A stretch of DNA of 64,000 nucleotides from GCA-2709075 sp964492555 (GCA_964492555.1 CAZBKQ010000004.1:72813-136812), one strand, 5' to 3'. Counted from the first letter of the stretch, positions 7,098-15,332 are shown. Notes: generated by a model from the sequence alone, not told the origin. Translations and numbers: made by a program.

Positions 7098-9707
7098 TTA
7101 CGCGCCTTTCGCCCGGTGTCCGCGCAGGGACAACAGCGCGGGAAGCAAAATAACCGTACAGGCCAGGGTAAAACCGATTGCGACAGCGAGAAGCACCCCC
7201 ATGCTCGCGGTGCCCGGATGGCTCGACAGCGCGATGCTGGCGAAGGAACCGATCGTGGTCAGCGCGCTGAAAAACACCGCGCGCGGCGTGCTTGTTCCAA
7301 AAACCGCAGCGGTCCCGGAACCATCGCCGGACCGCATGACCAGGTGGATTGCACTGGCGACCCCTAATCCGAAGAGCAACGGCAGAACGATAATATTGGC
7401 GAAATTGAACGGCAGGCCGACAAGCACGCTGAAAGCGCCGGTCAAGAGAGCGGCGAGTGTCAAAGGCGCAAACACGAGAAGTACATTTCCGATCCCGCCC
7501 AGCAACACAAGCACCAGGGTTGAGATCGCCACGACGGAAATCACGGCCGCCGTGACAAACGACCCAATCACAACTCGCCCCGCCTCGACGATAATCACCG
7601 GCGATCCGGTCGCCCGGGGCGCCACCGACTGCAACTCCTCGACAAAGCGTGACAGCACCGCCGCATCCCGGGCATTGCCCGCCGGATACACCTCTATCCG
7701 CCAGCGACCGTCACTATCGATATAACGGTCACGGACACTGGCGGGAAGGTCCGCGATCCCGACTTGCCTGGCAGAAAGCCCGTCGGCGAGCGCGTCCAGC
7801 CTGCCGGACAGCGTACCCGTCAAATTTTTCTCCAGCCCCAATAACCCCGCATCGCCTGTCAGACCGGCTTTCGCCAGCGGCACGGCAAGCGCCTTGACCG
7901 CCGCCGCCAGCCCGGCATCGTCCTTTTGATCCAGTTTTTTCGCCGCATCGATAAACCGGTCAATTGCAACGCGGTTTCCCTTCGGGCCGGGAACCGGTTT
8001 CCGGGGCGCCGAGAGAGCGGGCAGGATAAGGAATCCCGCTTCTTCGATCAGGGCCAGTTTTTCCTTCTGATCGCCGGGCACGAAATTGGCGGCCGAAATC
8101 GTTCTGTCCACGCTCGACAGGTCGCGAAGCTTCCCGATCAGCGCTATCGCCTCATCGCGGTTCGCGGCAAGGACATCCGCCGAATAAAGCGAACCCTCCG
8201 CATCGTCCATCAGTTCCATCATAGTCGCGACGGATTCGGTTTCAGGATTTCGCAGATTGAGGGGATCGAAATCAAACCGGGCATCCGCTGCAATAATCGC
8301 GGCACCGGCGGCCAAAACAGCCGCCCCAAAAACGATTGTCCGACCATGCCGCACCTGCCAGACTGAGCCGGTGGCTGGTGCCGTTTGGACGGCGGCACGG
8401 GGCGGTTTTCCAATCGGCAAAATCTGAAGCAGAGCCGGAAAGAACGTCAGGTTGGCAATAAGGGCGATAAACATACCCGCACCGGCAATGATGCCGAGTT
8501 CCGCCAGACCGGCGTAATCCGTCGGTAAAAAGCTGAAGAACGCAATCGCCGCGGCCAGCGCGCAAAGCCCGAGCGCCCCGGCGATTTTCCCGGCAGCCTC
8601 CGGACCGGCCTCGGCAAAAATCCTGCCACCCGCCATTTCTTCCCGAATCCGCAAGGCCAGATGGATCGCGAAATCGACACTCAACCCGATAAACAACACG
8701 GCAAAAGCGACGGAAATCAGATTGAACCGGCCCACCGCGACCGCCGCGAAACCCGCCGTCCATATGAGCCCGGCAAACAACGCGGCAATAGCGGCAACCA
8801 CCATCGCGCCGGACCGGAAGGCGGCAAAAAGAAGCGTAATCACCAGCACGACAGACACTGCGCCGGCCAGCCCCATTCCCTCGGCCACGCTGGCGAGTTC
8901 CTCCTGCTCCATCGGGGCGCCGCCCGTCAGCCGCACCCGAAAACCGTTATCGGTCGTAAGGCGCAGATCTTCAGCCAAACGGCGTATTTCCGTCATTGCC
9001 GCACCGGCGGGCGCCAGCGAACCATAATCCAACGCCGGTTGAAGAACGAGAAACCGCCGCGGCTTCGATGCCTCCGCGATTCCGCCGCCCATCACGTCCT
9101 GCCAGGAAAATACCGTCTGCGCCCCCTCATTGTGCGCCCGTACCGCTTCGGTCAGTTTTTTCAGAAACGGTGTCAGCCTATCCGTACCGGGCCCTTTTTC
9201 GGCCTCGGTCACCGCCAGCGTTAGAAGCTCGAACAGACCGCGCAGACTCGGGTCAGCCGCCAGCCTGCCGATAAAGGCCTGAGAGTCGACCAGCTGTTCA
9301 AGTAATTCCGCAAGCTTCTCTTCTTCCAGGAAAAGCAGGCCGCTGTTCCGGAAGTAAGGCTCGGACATGGGATCGAAAATCACCGGGAACAGATCAGGCT
9401 GTTTTTTCAGCCCTTCCAGCAGGCGGCGCGCGGCGTCATCGGCCTGATCCGGTGTCGGGGCATCCACAACGACAACGATATTGTTCGAAAGCTGGGGAAA
9501 GGATTTCTTGAGGGCGCGATCATCCTGACGAAAGGGCAATTCGGCGGAAAGAAGATCCGCGTTATCCGTATCGATCTCGAGCGTCGCGACACAATACCAA
9601 AGCGCGCCTGCCGTCAGCAGCAGAGATGCGGCGACCGTCAGCCAGGCCCGCCTGACGGAGAAGGAAACGAGCCTGTTGGCGAGATTGCCAAGAAGCCGCG
9701 TCCACAT
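7098..9707 (-). CDS. hpnN: HpnN, hopanoid-associated RND/MMPL transporter
   Basis: 869-residue RND-superfamily inner-membrane transporter of the MMPL type. The order is an N-terminal helix (residues about 20-42), a large periplasmic domain opening with ATLEIDTDNADLLSAELPFR, a sterol-sensing-like bundle of five to six helices (AGAVSVVLVITLLFAAFRSG onward), a second helix plus periplasmic domain, and a second bundle at the C-terminus. Length and layout match HpnN, which moves hopanoids to the outer membrane in Rhodopseudomonas and Burkholderia. Its start codon lies one base after the stop of the CDP-alcohol phosphatidyltransferase gene, so the two are very probably translationally coupled. This ties the phosphonate-type head-group enzyme to hopanoid export. 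Confidence 0.92.
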   Translation of the reverse strand: MWTRLLGNLANRLVSFSVRRAWLTVAASLLLTAGALWYCVATLEIDTDNADLLSAELPFRQDDRALKKSFPQLSNNIVVVVDAPTPDQADDAARRLLEGLKKQPDLFPVIFDPMSEPYFRNSGLLFLEEEKLAELLEQLVDSQAFIGRLAADPSLRGLFELLTLAVTEAEKGPGTDRLTPFLKKLTEAVRAHNEGAQTVFSWQDVMGGGIAEASKPRRFLVLQPALDYGSLAPAGAAMTEIRRLAEDLRLTTDNGFRVRLTGGAPMEQEELASVAEGMGLAGAVSVVLVITLLFAAFRSGAMVVAAIAALFAGLIWTAGFAAVAVGRFNLISVAFAVLFIGLSVDFAIHLALRIREEMAGGRIFAEAGPEAAGKIAGALGLCALAAAIAFFSFLPTDYAGLAELGIIAGAGMFIALIANLTFFPALLQILPIGKPPRAAVQTAPATGSVWQVRHGRTIVFGAAVLAAGAAIIAADARFDFDPLNLRNPETESVATMMELMDDAEGSLYSADVLAANRDEAIALIGKLRDLSSVDRTISAANFVPGDQKEKLALIEEAGFLILPALSAPRKPVPGPKGNRVAIDRFIDAAKKLDQKDDAGLAAAVKALAVPLAKAGLTGDAGLLGLEKNLTGTLSGRLDALADGLSARQVGIADLPASVRDRYIDSDGRWRIEVYPAGNARDAAVLSRFVEELQSVAPRATGSPVIIVEAGRVVIGSFVTAAVISVVAISTLVLVLLGGIGNVLLVFAPLTLAALLTGAFSVLVGLPFNFANIIVLPLLFGLGVASAIHLVMRSGDGSGTAAVFGTSTPRAVFFSALTTIGSFASIALSSHPGTASMGVLLAVAIGFTLACTVILLPALLSLRGHRAKGA

Positions 9708-9708
9708 A

Positions 9709-10359
9709 TCAGGCCGCGCCCATGGGCGGTTTCGGACCGCGCAACAGAATCATAAAAAGTATCAATACGGCAATCGATGCCCCGATCGCGGCCACCACGA
9801 CCAATGGCGCATCCCATCCGAAAGCAAGCGCCACGGGAACCAGAAACATGCCGTCATCGGGATCGAATCCGAAAAAATTACCCATATCTTTGGTGTTTTG
9901 AGCGCCCGTGTCATGTGCCCGCATGACCAGGAATTCCGCGCCCACAACCGCAATACCGGCGGCGATGCCGATTGCCGCGCCCCAACCGCCGAGAGCCGAA
10001 TCCGGCAAGCCCAGCCCGATTCCGGTAAACAACGCCGCGTTCGACGCGCCATCGGCAAACAGATCATAGACATGGCCAAAGCGGCTGGTCCGTCCGGTCT
10101 GGCGCGCCAGTTCGCCATCCGCGCGGTCGAACAGCAGCGAAACCACCAGCAGCGCGATCGCTTCCCAGCGCCAGGCGGGATCGCCCAGCGCGAACAGCAC
10201 GGCCGCACCGACCCCGGTGACGAGGCGGAGCGTTGTCAGATGGTTGGGATGTATCGGGGTCTTGGCAAGCGGCGTCACACCTGTCCGGACGATCCTGTGA
10301 ACCCAGGTATTGTGGCTGATGACTTCCTCCCGCGTTATCGACAGACCCCGCCCCGGCAC
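9709..10359 (-). CDS. CDP-alcohol phosphatidyltransferase family protein (phosphonate or phospholipid head-group transferase)
   Basis: 216-residue integral membrane enzyme with the complete CDP-alcohol phosphotransferase signature from Asp78 to Asp103: Asp78, Asp81-Gly82, Ala85-Arg86, Gly95, Asp99 and Asp103. These aspartates bind the metal and CDP group. Four to five further hydrophobic helices follow. Such enzymes transfer a substituted phosphate from a CDP- or CMP-activated donor to an alcohol. With a nucleotidyltransferase and two aminoethylphosphonate synthesis genes close by, the donor may be CMP-aminoethylphosphonate. The acceptor is unknown: diacylglycerol, or speculatively a hopanoid alcohol. 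The only start I see is GTG 10359. It is the first gene of a tight unit with hpnN and is divergent from phnW. An ordinary phospholipid synthase is the alternative. Confidence 0.82.
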   Translation of the reverse strand: MPGRGLSITREEVISHNTWVHRIVRTGVTPLAKTPIHPNHLTTLRLVTGVGAAVLFALGDPAWRWEAIALLVVSLLFDRADGELARQTGRTSRFGHVYDLFADGASNAALFTGIGLGLPDSALGGWGAAIGIAAGIAVVGAEFLVMRAHDTGAQNTKDMGNFFGFDPDDGMFLVPVALAFGWDAPLVVVAAIGASIAVLILFMILLRGPKPPMGAA

Positions 10360-10426
10360 CCTAAAGTGCCGCGCCGGGTCCGGTTTTCATGCATGACGGG
10401 GCCCGGTAAGGCAAGGACGGATACAA

Positions 10427-11563
10427 ATGAACAAGAACACCAGACACGGCCAGATTCTTCTCACACCGGGACCATTAACCACGTCCGACAGGGTGCGCGC
10501 GGCACTGACCCGCGATTGGGGATCGCGTGACAAGGCGTTTATCGCCATGACGGCGCGAATTCGCGAAACGCTTTGCCGGTTGGCGGGCGCCGAAGAAGGC
10601 TATAGCTGCATCCCGGTTCAGGGCAGCGGAACCTTCGCGGTGGAAGCAACGCTTGGCACGTTGCTGCCGCGCGCGGATGGAAAGTGTCTGATCCTGATCA
10701 ACGGCGCCTATGGCAAACGCATGGCCAAAATCTGCGATTATCTGGGACGTGCTTATGAGGTTTATGAAACCGCCGAAGACACGCCGCCCGATCCGGAGGC
10801 GGTCTCCGACATACTCTCCGCCGATGAGAAAATTTCTCTTATCGCGATGGTTCATTGCGAAACCACCTCCGGCATTCTTAATCCGGTGCGGAAAATCGCA
10901 GCCGTTGCGCGCGAATTCGACCGGAAACTGATTATCGACGCGATGAGCAGTTTCGGCGCTCTGCCGATTGACCTGGCGGAACTCGGGGCGACCGCGCTGA
11001 TTGCGTCGGCAAATAAATGTCTGCAGGGTGCGCCGGGGTTGGGGTACGCCATTATCGAAAACGCCGCGTTGGCGGCTTCGAAAGACAATGCGGCCTCTCT
11101 CAGCCTCGATTTGCATGATCAGGCCGAGTACATGGACCGCTCCGGCCAGTGGCGCTTCACCCCGCCGACCCATGTGGTGGCGGCTCTTGACCAGGCGATG
11201 GCGGAATTGGCGGAAGAAGGCGGCATAGAAGCCCGTGGGAGTCGATACCAGGCCAATTGCGACCGGCTTGTATCGGGCCTCACGGAAATGGGGTTCGAGT
11301 TATTCCTGCCGTCCTCATTGCAGGCCCCGATCATCGTGACCATTCGCACCCCGGCCGATCCGGCATTCGATTTCATCGATATGTATGACGCGCTGAATGA
11401 AAAGGGAATCATCCTCTATCCCGGCGCGGTCACGCAGGAAAAAACATTCCGCATCGGTTGTATCGGCGATATCGGACCGGAGGATATCGCCTGGGCGCTG
11501 GAAGAAATCGCGGCATATCTGTCGGCCAAGGGACTCGGAGCGGAAGCGTTGAAAGCGGGGTAA
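10427..11563 (+). CDS. phnW: 2-aminoethylphosphonate--pyruvate transaminase
   Basis: 378-residue class V PLP aminotransferase of the PhnW type. It interconverts phosphonoacetaldehyde plus alanine with 2-aminoethylphosphonate plus pyruvate. Visible features are the opening LLTPGPLTTSDRVRAALTRDWGSRD, the substrate loop QGSGTFAVEA, the PLP-pocket Asp171 (IIDAMSSFG) and Lys197 in ANKCLQGAPG, which forms the Schiff base. The start ATG has an aagga motif about eight bases upstream. No phnX (phosphonatase) or C-P lyase gene is nearby, while phosphonopyruvate decarboxylase lies immediately convergent (one base between stops). Amine formation, the biosynthetic direction, is therefore favoured. Confidence 0.92.
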   Translation: MNKNTRHGQILLTPGPLTTSDRVRAALTRDWGSRDKAFIAMTARIRETLCRLAGAEEGYSCIPVQGSGTFAVEATLGTLLPRADGKCLILINGAYGKRMAKICDYLGRAYEVYETAEDTPPDPEAVSDILSADEKISLIAMVHCETTSGILNPVRKIAAVAREFDRKLIIDAMSSFGALPIDLAELGATALIASANKCLQGAPGLGYAIIENAALAASKDNAASLSLDLHDQAEYMDRSGQWRFTPPTHVVAALDQAMAELAEEGGIEARGSRYQANCDRLVSGLTEMGFELFLPSSLQAPIIVTIRTPADPAFDFIDMYDALNEKGIILYPGAVTQEKTFRIGCIGDIGPEDIAWALEEIAAYLSAKGLGAEALKAG

Positions 11564-11564
11564 C

Positions 11565-12704
11565 TCAGCCTTTGGCCAGAAACGCCTTGAACCGGCGGGC
11601 GACATCTTCCGGCGCGATCCTGGGCCGGCCAAGCCCGTCGATTGTTCCCCGTCCCACCCGCATATGGATCAAGGACGGCCCTTGCCCTTCCCCGGCAAGC
11701 TTCAAGGCCTCGGCGAACCCGTCGATGCTGTCGCAGACCGAAGCCGAGCGGTAGCCGCAGGCGATCGCGACTGAAGCAAAATCCACCGTGGGCGCAACGG
11801 TCGGTTGCCCGCCGGTCGATTCATAAGTTCCGTTATCGAACACGATATGAATGAAATTTTCGGGCCGGTACGCACCAGCCGTGGCCATGGTACCGAGCTT
11901 CATCAGCGCCGCCCCATCACCATCCAGCACGTAGACCGGGTTATCAACATTGACTGCGACGCCGATCCCCATACCGGCGGCGCACCCCATTGAGCCGACC
12001 TGGTAGAGATGCTGTTCCCGGTCGGCAAGCGTATAGAGTTCACGTCCGGTAAAGCCGGTGGTAGCAACAATCGCGGCATTTTCCTGAACGGTCTCCAGCA
12101 ATATTTCCATCGCCGCGACCCGGCCCGGCGGTGCGGACTTCCCCCGCAAATCGACGCGTTTACCCGGCGCGGGTTTTTCCGGTTCGGAAACCCCTATCCC
12201 GTCATCGCGAACCGCGCCCTTTTCCATGATCATGGCATACGGCAAATCGGTCTCGCGGATTTTATCCTTCGCCGCGGCGATGGCCGGCGCGATTTCGTTA
12301 TCGGACGCGGGAAACATGCCGTGCGGCACGCGGATAACATCCAGTACATCCGGCGTGATAGGTCCCATGAGCTGGTGCTGGGGCTCGTCCTCGATCCCCG
12401 GCCCGCCACGCCAGGTGACGATCAGCAAGGACGGGATCCTGAACGGGTAGTTGAGCGAGGTCAGCGGGTTAACCGCGTTTCCGAGACCCGAATTCTGGCA
12501 CATCACCACCGGTCCCTTGCCGGCCAGCCAGGCCCCCGCCGCGATGGCCACCGCTTCGCCCTCGCTCGTCGCCGCCAGATAATTTACGGCGGGCGCGCTG
12601 ATCACGCGATTGATGATCGGCGTCAGAAAGGAACAGGGAACCCCGGTGTAGAAATCGAACCCCGCCTCAAGCGCCGGGTTCAGAAAGCTGTCCGCTTCAA
12701 TCAT
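11565..12704 (-). CDS. ppd: Phosphonopyruvate decarboxylase
   Basis: 379-residue thiamine diphosphate enzyme that converts phosphonopyruvate to phosphonoacetaldehyde plus CO2, the step that makes phosphonate synthesis irreversible. The N-terminal pyrimidine-binding domain shows GFDFYTGVPCSFLTPIIN and the conserved Glu48/Glu50 in TSEGEAVAIAAG. The C-terminal domain has the ThDP/Mg motif GDG at 262-264 and Asn291 in VFDNGTYESTGGQ. The length fits the Ppd/AepY family and not the larger acetolactate synthases. It is convergent with phnW and divergent from the PhyH-type gene, with a 98-base spacer. The substrate would have to come from PEP mutase, which is not encoded in this window. Confidence 0.92.
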   Translation of the reverse strand: MIEADSFLNPALEAGFDFYTGVPCSFLTPIINRVISAPAVNYLAATSEGEAVAIAAGAWLAGKGPVVMCQNSGLGNAVNPLTSLNYPFRIPSLLIVTWRGGPGIEDEPQHQLMGPITPDVLDVIRVPHGMFPASDNEIAPAIAAAKDKIRETDLPYAMIMEKGAVRDDGIGVSEPEKPAPGKRVDLRGKSAPPGRVAAMEILLETVQENAAIVATTGFTGRELYTLADREQHLYQVGSMGCAAGMGIGVAVNVDNPVYVLDGDGAALMKLGTMATAGAYRPENFIHIVFDNGTYESTGGQPTVAPTVDFASVAIACGYRSASVCDSIDGFAEALKLAGEGQGPSLIHMRVGRGTIDGLGRPRIAPEDVARRFKAFLAKG

Positions 12705-12802
12705 TCAAAATTTTCCTCTTTGCTGTGCGGCTTTTCGCCGTCTTGCGGCGGCGCGGCATGTGGCCAATATTACTTTTGGACAACAAAAATGCCGGAAACT
12801 CC

Positions 12803-13558
12803 ATGGTTGCCACGCCTGTATTGACGGATCAACAGATTGCGGATTTCGAGCGCGACGGGTACTGCGTTCTTCCCGGCGCCTTTTCGGCGGAAGACACGGC
12901 GACAATCGACGGATGGGCGCGCGAGGTTGAGAACCTTCCCGAAGAACCCGGGCGGCACTGGGTTTTTCACGAAGAAAGCCGCATAGACGGCAGTCGATTG
13001 ATTAACCGGATAGAATATATCGCGCCGTTTCACGACGGCTTCGCGAAGCTGACCGAAACGCTGTGCCACACAGTGGAACAGCTTCTGGGCGAAGAGGCAT
13101 GTCTGTTCAAGGAAAAGATCAATTTCAAAATGCCGGGCGGCGGCGGTTTCGAACCGCATCAGGATTCGCAAGCCGGATGGGAAGATTATGCCTCCAACTT
13201 CGTTAATGTCATGGTCTGCATTGATGCGGCGACGGTCGAAAATGGCTGCCTTGAAATTGCTCCCGGTCAAAACAGACGCGGGCTGTTGCGCGGCATGGAA
13301 CCGCTGACCGACGACGATTTGGCGGGAATGGAATTCCTATCCCACCCGACGAAGCCGGGCGACGTGGTTCTGTTTGACGCCTATACCCCGCACCGGTCCG
13401 CGCCCAACAATTCGGACAAGACCCGACGGCTTTATTTCGCGACTTATAATCGCGCGGCCGAGGGCGATCACCTTGACCGCTATTACGCCGACAAGCGCAA
13501 GAACTTCCCGCCGGACGTTGAGCGCGAGGAAGGGCGCGAATACGTCTATAAAGTCTGA
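12803..13558 (+). CDS. PhyH-family Fe(II)/2-oxoglutarate dioxygenase, possibly acting on an aminoethylphosphonate
   Basis: 251-residue member of the phytanoyl-CoA dioxygenase family. The iron triad is visible as His119-x-Asp121 (PHQDSQAGWE) and His197 (YTPHRSAPN). Arg209 is a candidate for binding the 2-oxoglutarate carboxylate. The family includes PhnY and TmpA, which hydroxylate the carbon next to phosphorus in 2-aminoethylphosphonate or its methylated form. Its position between ppd and the nucleotidyltransferase suggests hydroxylation of the phosphonate head group, but hydroxylation of a lipid chain is equally possible. I chose ATG 12803 because conserved sequence begins there. The upstream in-frame ATG at 12725 would add 26 atypical residues. 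Its stop is 17 bases from the convergent nucleotidyltransferase. Confidence 0.8.
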   Translation: MVATPVLTDQQIADFERDGYCVLPGAFSAEDTATIDGWAREVENLPEEPGRHWVFHEESRIDGSRLINRIEYIAPFHDGFAKLTETLCHTVEQLLGEEACLFKEKINFKMPGGGGFEPHQDSQAGWEDYASNFVNVMVCIDAATVENGCLEIAPGQNRRGLLRGMEPLTDDDLAGMEFLSHPTKPGDVVLFDAYTPHRSAPNNSDKTRRLYFATYNRAAEGDHLDRYYADKRKNFPPDVEREEGREYVYKV

Positions 13559-13575
13559 CCTCGCCCGCGCGGCGG

Positions 13576-14313
13576 TCACACGCGGGGCAACACCCGCTGT
13601 TCCGCCTTGACGACATCCTCGGGAAAATCGATCTCAATCCAGGCCAGACCGTTTATATCCACCGTGACGGTTTTTTCGGCCCATCCGTTCAGCAGAAGAT
13701 GCCTGACCGAATCTTCATACGGGGCATCTGTGGGACCTTCGGAATCGGCGCTTGCCCGTTCCGCCAACGCCGCGGCAAAATCCGGCGCCAGCCTGATAAA
13801 GCCGATCCATTCCCCCACCGCGTCATGCGGAACGTCATCGGGAATTTTACGAAACTCTACCGGCTTCGCTTTGCTCAGACACAGCTTCACCGGTTCGTCG
13901 CCGGGCTCGAACTCGCTGTCATAGGGGAACACCGTATACCCGCCGAGCGACAGCATCCGGTCCATGATCGCGGCGTCATAAAGCACGTCCGCATCCATGA
14001 AAAAAACCGCTTCGCCGCTTGTCAGCACATCGGAGGCGGCCGCCATTGAAATGACGCTGCCCTCGGTGAAGCGGGGATTTTCGACGAAGCGGACGAAATC
14101 TTCCGCGCCGATATCGGCGACGTGCGACCGAATATCGTCGGCGCGATAACCGACAACCATCACCAGCCCGGAAATGCCGCGTTCCCTCAGATGCGTGATA
14201 TGCCGCTGCAGCAGGGTTTCACCCGCAAACCTCAACAAACATTTGGGCGGCTGATCGTCGTTTCCGCCATAGAGACGACGGCCGACACCGGCGGCGAGCA
14301 TCAGCGCAATCAT
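13576..14313 (-). CDS. LicC/PntC-like nucleotidyltransferase, probable phosphonate or phosphocholine cytidylyltransferase
   Basis: 245-residue MobA-like NTP transferase. The signature LAAGVGRRL (residues 6-14) followed by PPKCL holds the NTP and contains the activating lysine. Later motifs are VMVVGYRADDI, ENPRFTEGSVISMAAA and FFMDADVLYD, whose Asp pair would bind metal. The nearest known types are LicC phosphocholine cytidylyltransferases and PntC, which makes CMP-2-aminoethylphosphonate. Both serve lipid or glycan decoration. The start lies two bases after the stop of hpnA on the same strand, so the genes are almost certainly cotranscribed. With the CDP-alcohol phosphatidyltransferase 3.2 kb away, the pair would activate and transfer the phosphonate. 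A sugar nucleotidyltransferase role is the alternative. Confidence 0.82.
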   Translation of the reverse strand: MIALMLAAGVGRRLYGGNDDQPPKCLLRFAGETLLQRHITHLRERGISGLVMVVGYRADDIRSHVADIGAEDFVRFVENPRFTEGSVISMAAASDVLTSGEAVFFMDADVLYDAAIMDRMLSLGGYTVFPYDSEFEPGDEPVKLCLSKAKPVEFRKIPDDVPHDAVGEWIGFIRLAPDFAAALAERASADSEGPTDAPYEDSVRHLLLNGWAEKTVTVDINGLAWIEIDFPEDVVKAEQRVLPRV

Positions 14314-14315
14314 AC

Positions 14316-15332
14316 TCAGGCTCCGGCGGCGGCTTTGCGGGGCTCCAGATAGCCGTGATCCCGGAACCAGGCGACGGCATCCGCCAGCGCTTCCGCGGCC
14401 GGTCGCCAGCTATAGCCGAGTTGACGGCGGGCCCGGTCGGAAGAAAAGAACATCGTTTTCTTCGCCATTTTTACGCCGTCCACCGTGACGAACGGGTTGT
14501 CGCCGCCTGTCATGCGCGTCCATTGTTCGACGCACCAGGCGATGGGTAGAACAGCATTGTGCGGCAGGCTTACGGTCGGCGGACGGCGGCCGCTCAGGTG
14601 GGCGATTTCGGCAAGAATTTCCGCGAGGGTCATATCCTCACCGCCCAGAATATATTTTTCGCCAATGACGCCTTTCCGCCAGGCGAGAATATGCCCGTTC
14701 GCGACATCATCCACATGAACAACATTGAGCCCCGTATCGACAAAAGCGGGTATTTTTCCGGTCGCGGCTTCGACAATGATACGCCCGGTCGGTGTCGGTT
14801 TGATGTCACCGGGTCCGATCGGCGTGGAGGGGTTGACGATCACAACCGGCGCGCCGTCCTGGCGAACCAGTTGTTCCGCTTCTCGCTCCGCCAGATATTT
14901 TGATCTCTTGTAAATCCCGATCATGTCGGCAAGCGAAACCGGTGTCTCTTCGTCCGCCGGAGTGCCGTCCGGGTGAATGCCGAGCGTGGCGACACTGCTG
15001 GTATAGACGATGCGGTCAACGCCGGCATCGCAGGCCGCCCGGATGACATTTCGCGTCCCTTCGACATTGGTTTTTAGCAATTCAAACGGATTTCGCGCCC
15101 AAAGCCGGTAATCAGCCGCAACATGAAAAACCACGTCGCACTCCGCGACCGCGCGGCGGATCGATTCCGGGTCGTTCAGATCGCCGACCGCCAATTCAGC
15201 GCCAAGCCCTTGCAGATTTCCCAAATTGGCCGCCTCGCGGACCAGCGCCCGCACCGTGATTCCTTCGGAAACCAGCTTTCGCGCCACTGCCGCGCCGACA
15301 AATCCTGTTGCTCCCGTAACGAGCGCCGTCAT
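14316..15332 (-). CDS. hpnA: HpnA, hopanoid-associated sugar epimerase/dehydrogenase
   Basis: 338-residue extended short-chain dehydrogenase of the HpnA family. The Rossmann motif GATGFVG spans residues 7-13. The catalytic pair is Tyr141 and Lys145 (IYKRSK), preceded by TSSVATLG. HpnA is consistently found in hopanoid clusters and is thought to modify the polyol side chain or a sugar attached to it, but its exact reaction is unproven. I chose ATG 15332 because the nucleotide-binding fold begins directly there. The open frame reaches 15 codons further upstream without conserved sequence. It forms a tight pair with the downstream nucleotidyltransferase and is divergent from hpnH. Confidence 0.9.
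   Translation of the reverse strand: MTALVTGATGFVGAAVARKLVSEGITVRALVREAANLGNLQGLGAELAVGDLNDPESIRRAVAECDVVFHVAADYRLWARNPFELLKTNVEGTRNVIRAACDAGVDRIVYTSSVATLGIHPDGTPADEETPVSLADMIGIYKRSKYLAEREAEQLVRQDGAPVVIVNPSTPIGPGDIKPTPTGRIIVEAATGKIPAFVDTGLNVVHVDDVANGHILAWRKGVIGEKYILGGEDMTLAEILAEIAHLSGRRPPTVSLPHNAVLPIAWCVEQWTRMTGGDNPFVTVDGVKMAKKTMFFSSDRARRQLGYSWRPAAEALADAVAWFRDHGYLEPRKAAAGA

Noticed and set aside
10427..12704. Catabolic aminoethylphosphonate operon
   Set aside because: phnX, phnA/phnY-type dehydrogenases, C-P lyase genes and phosphonate transporters are all missing, and Ppd acts only in synthesis.
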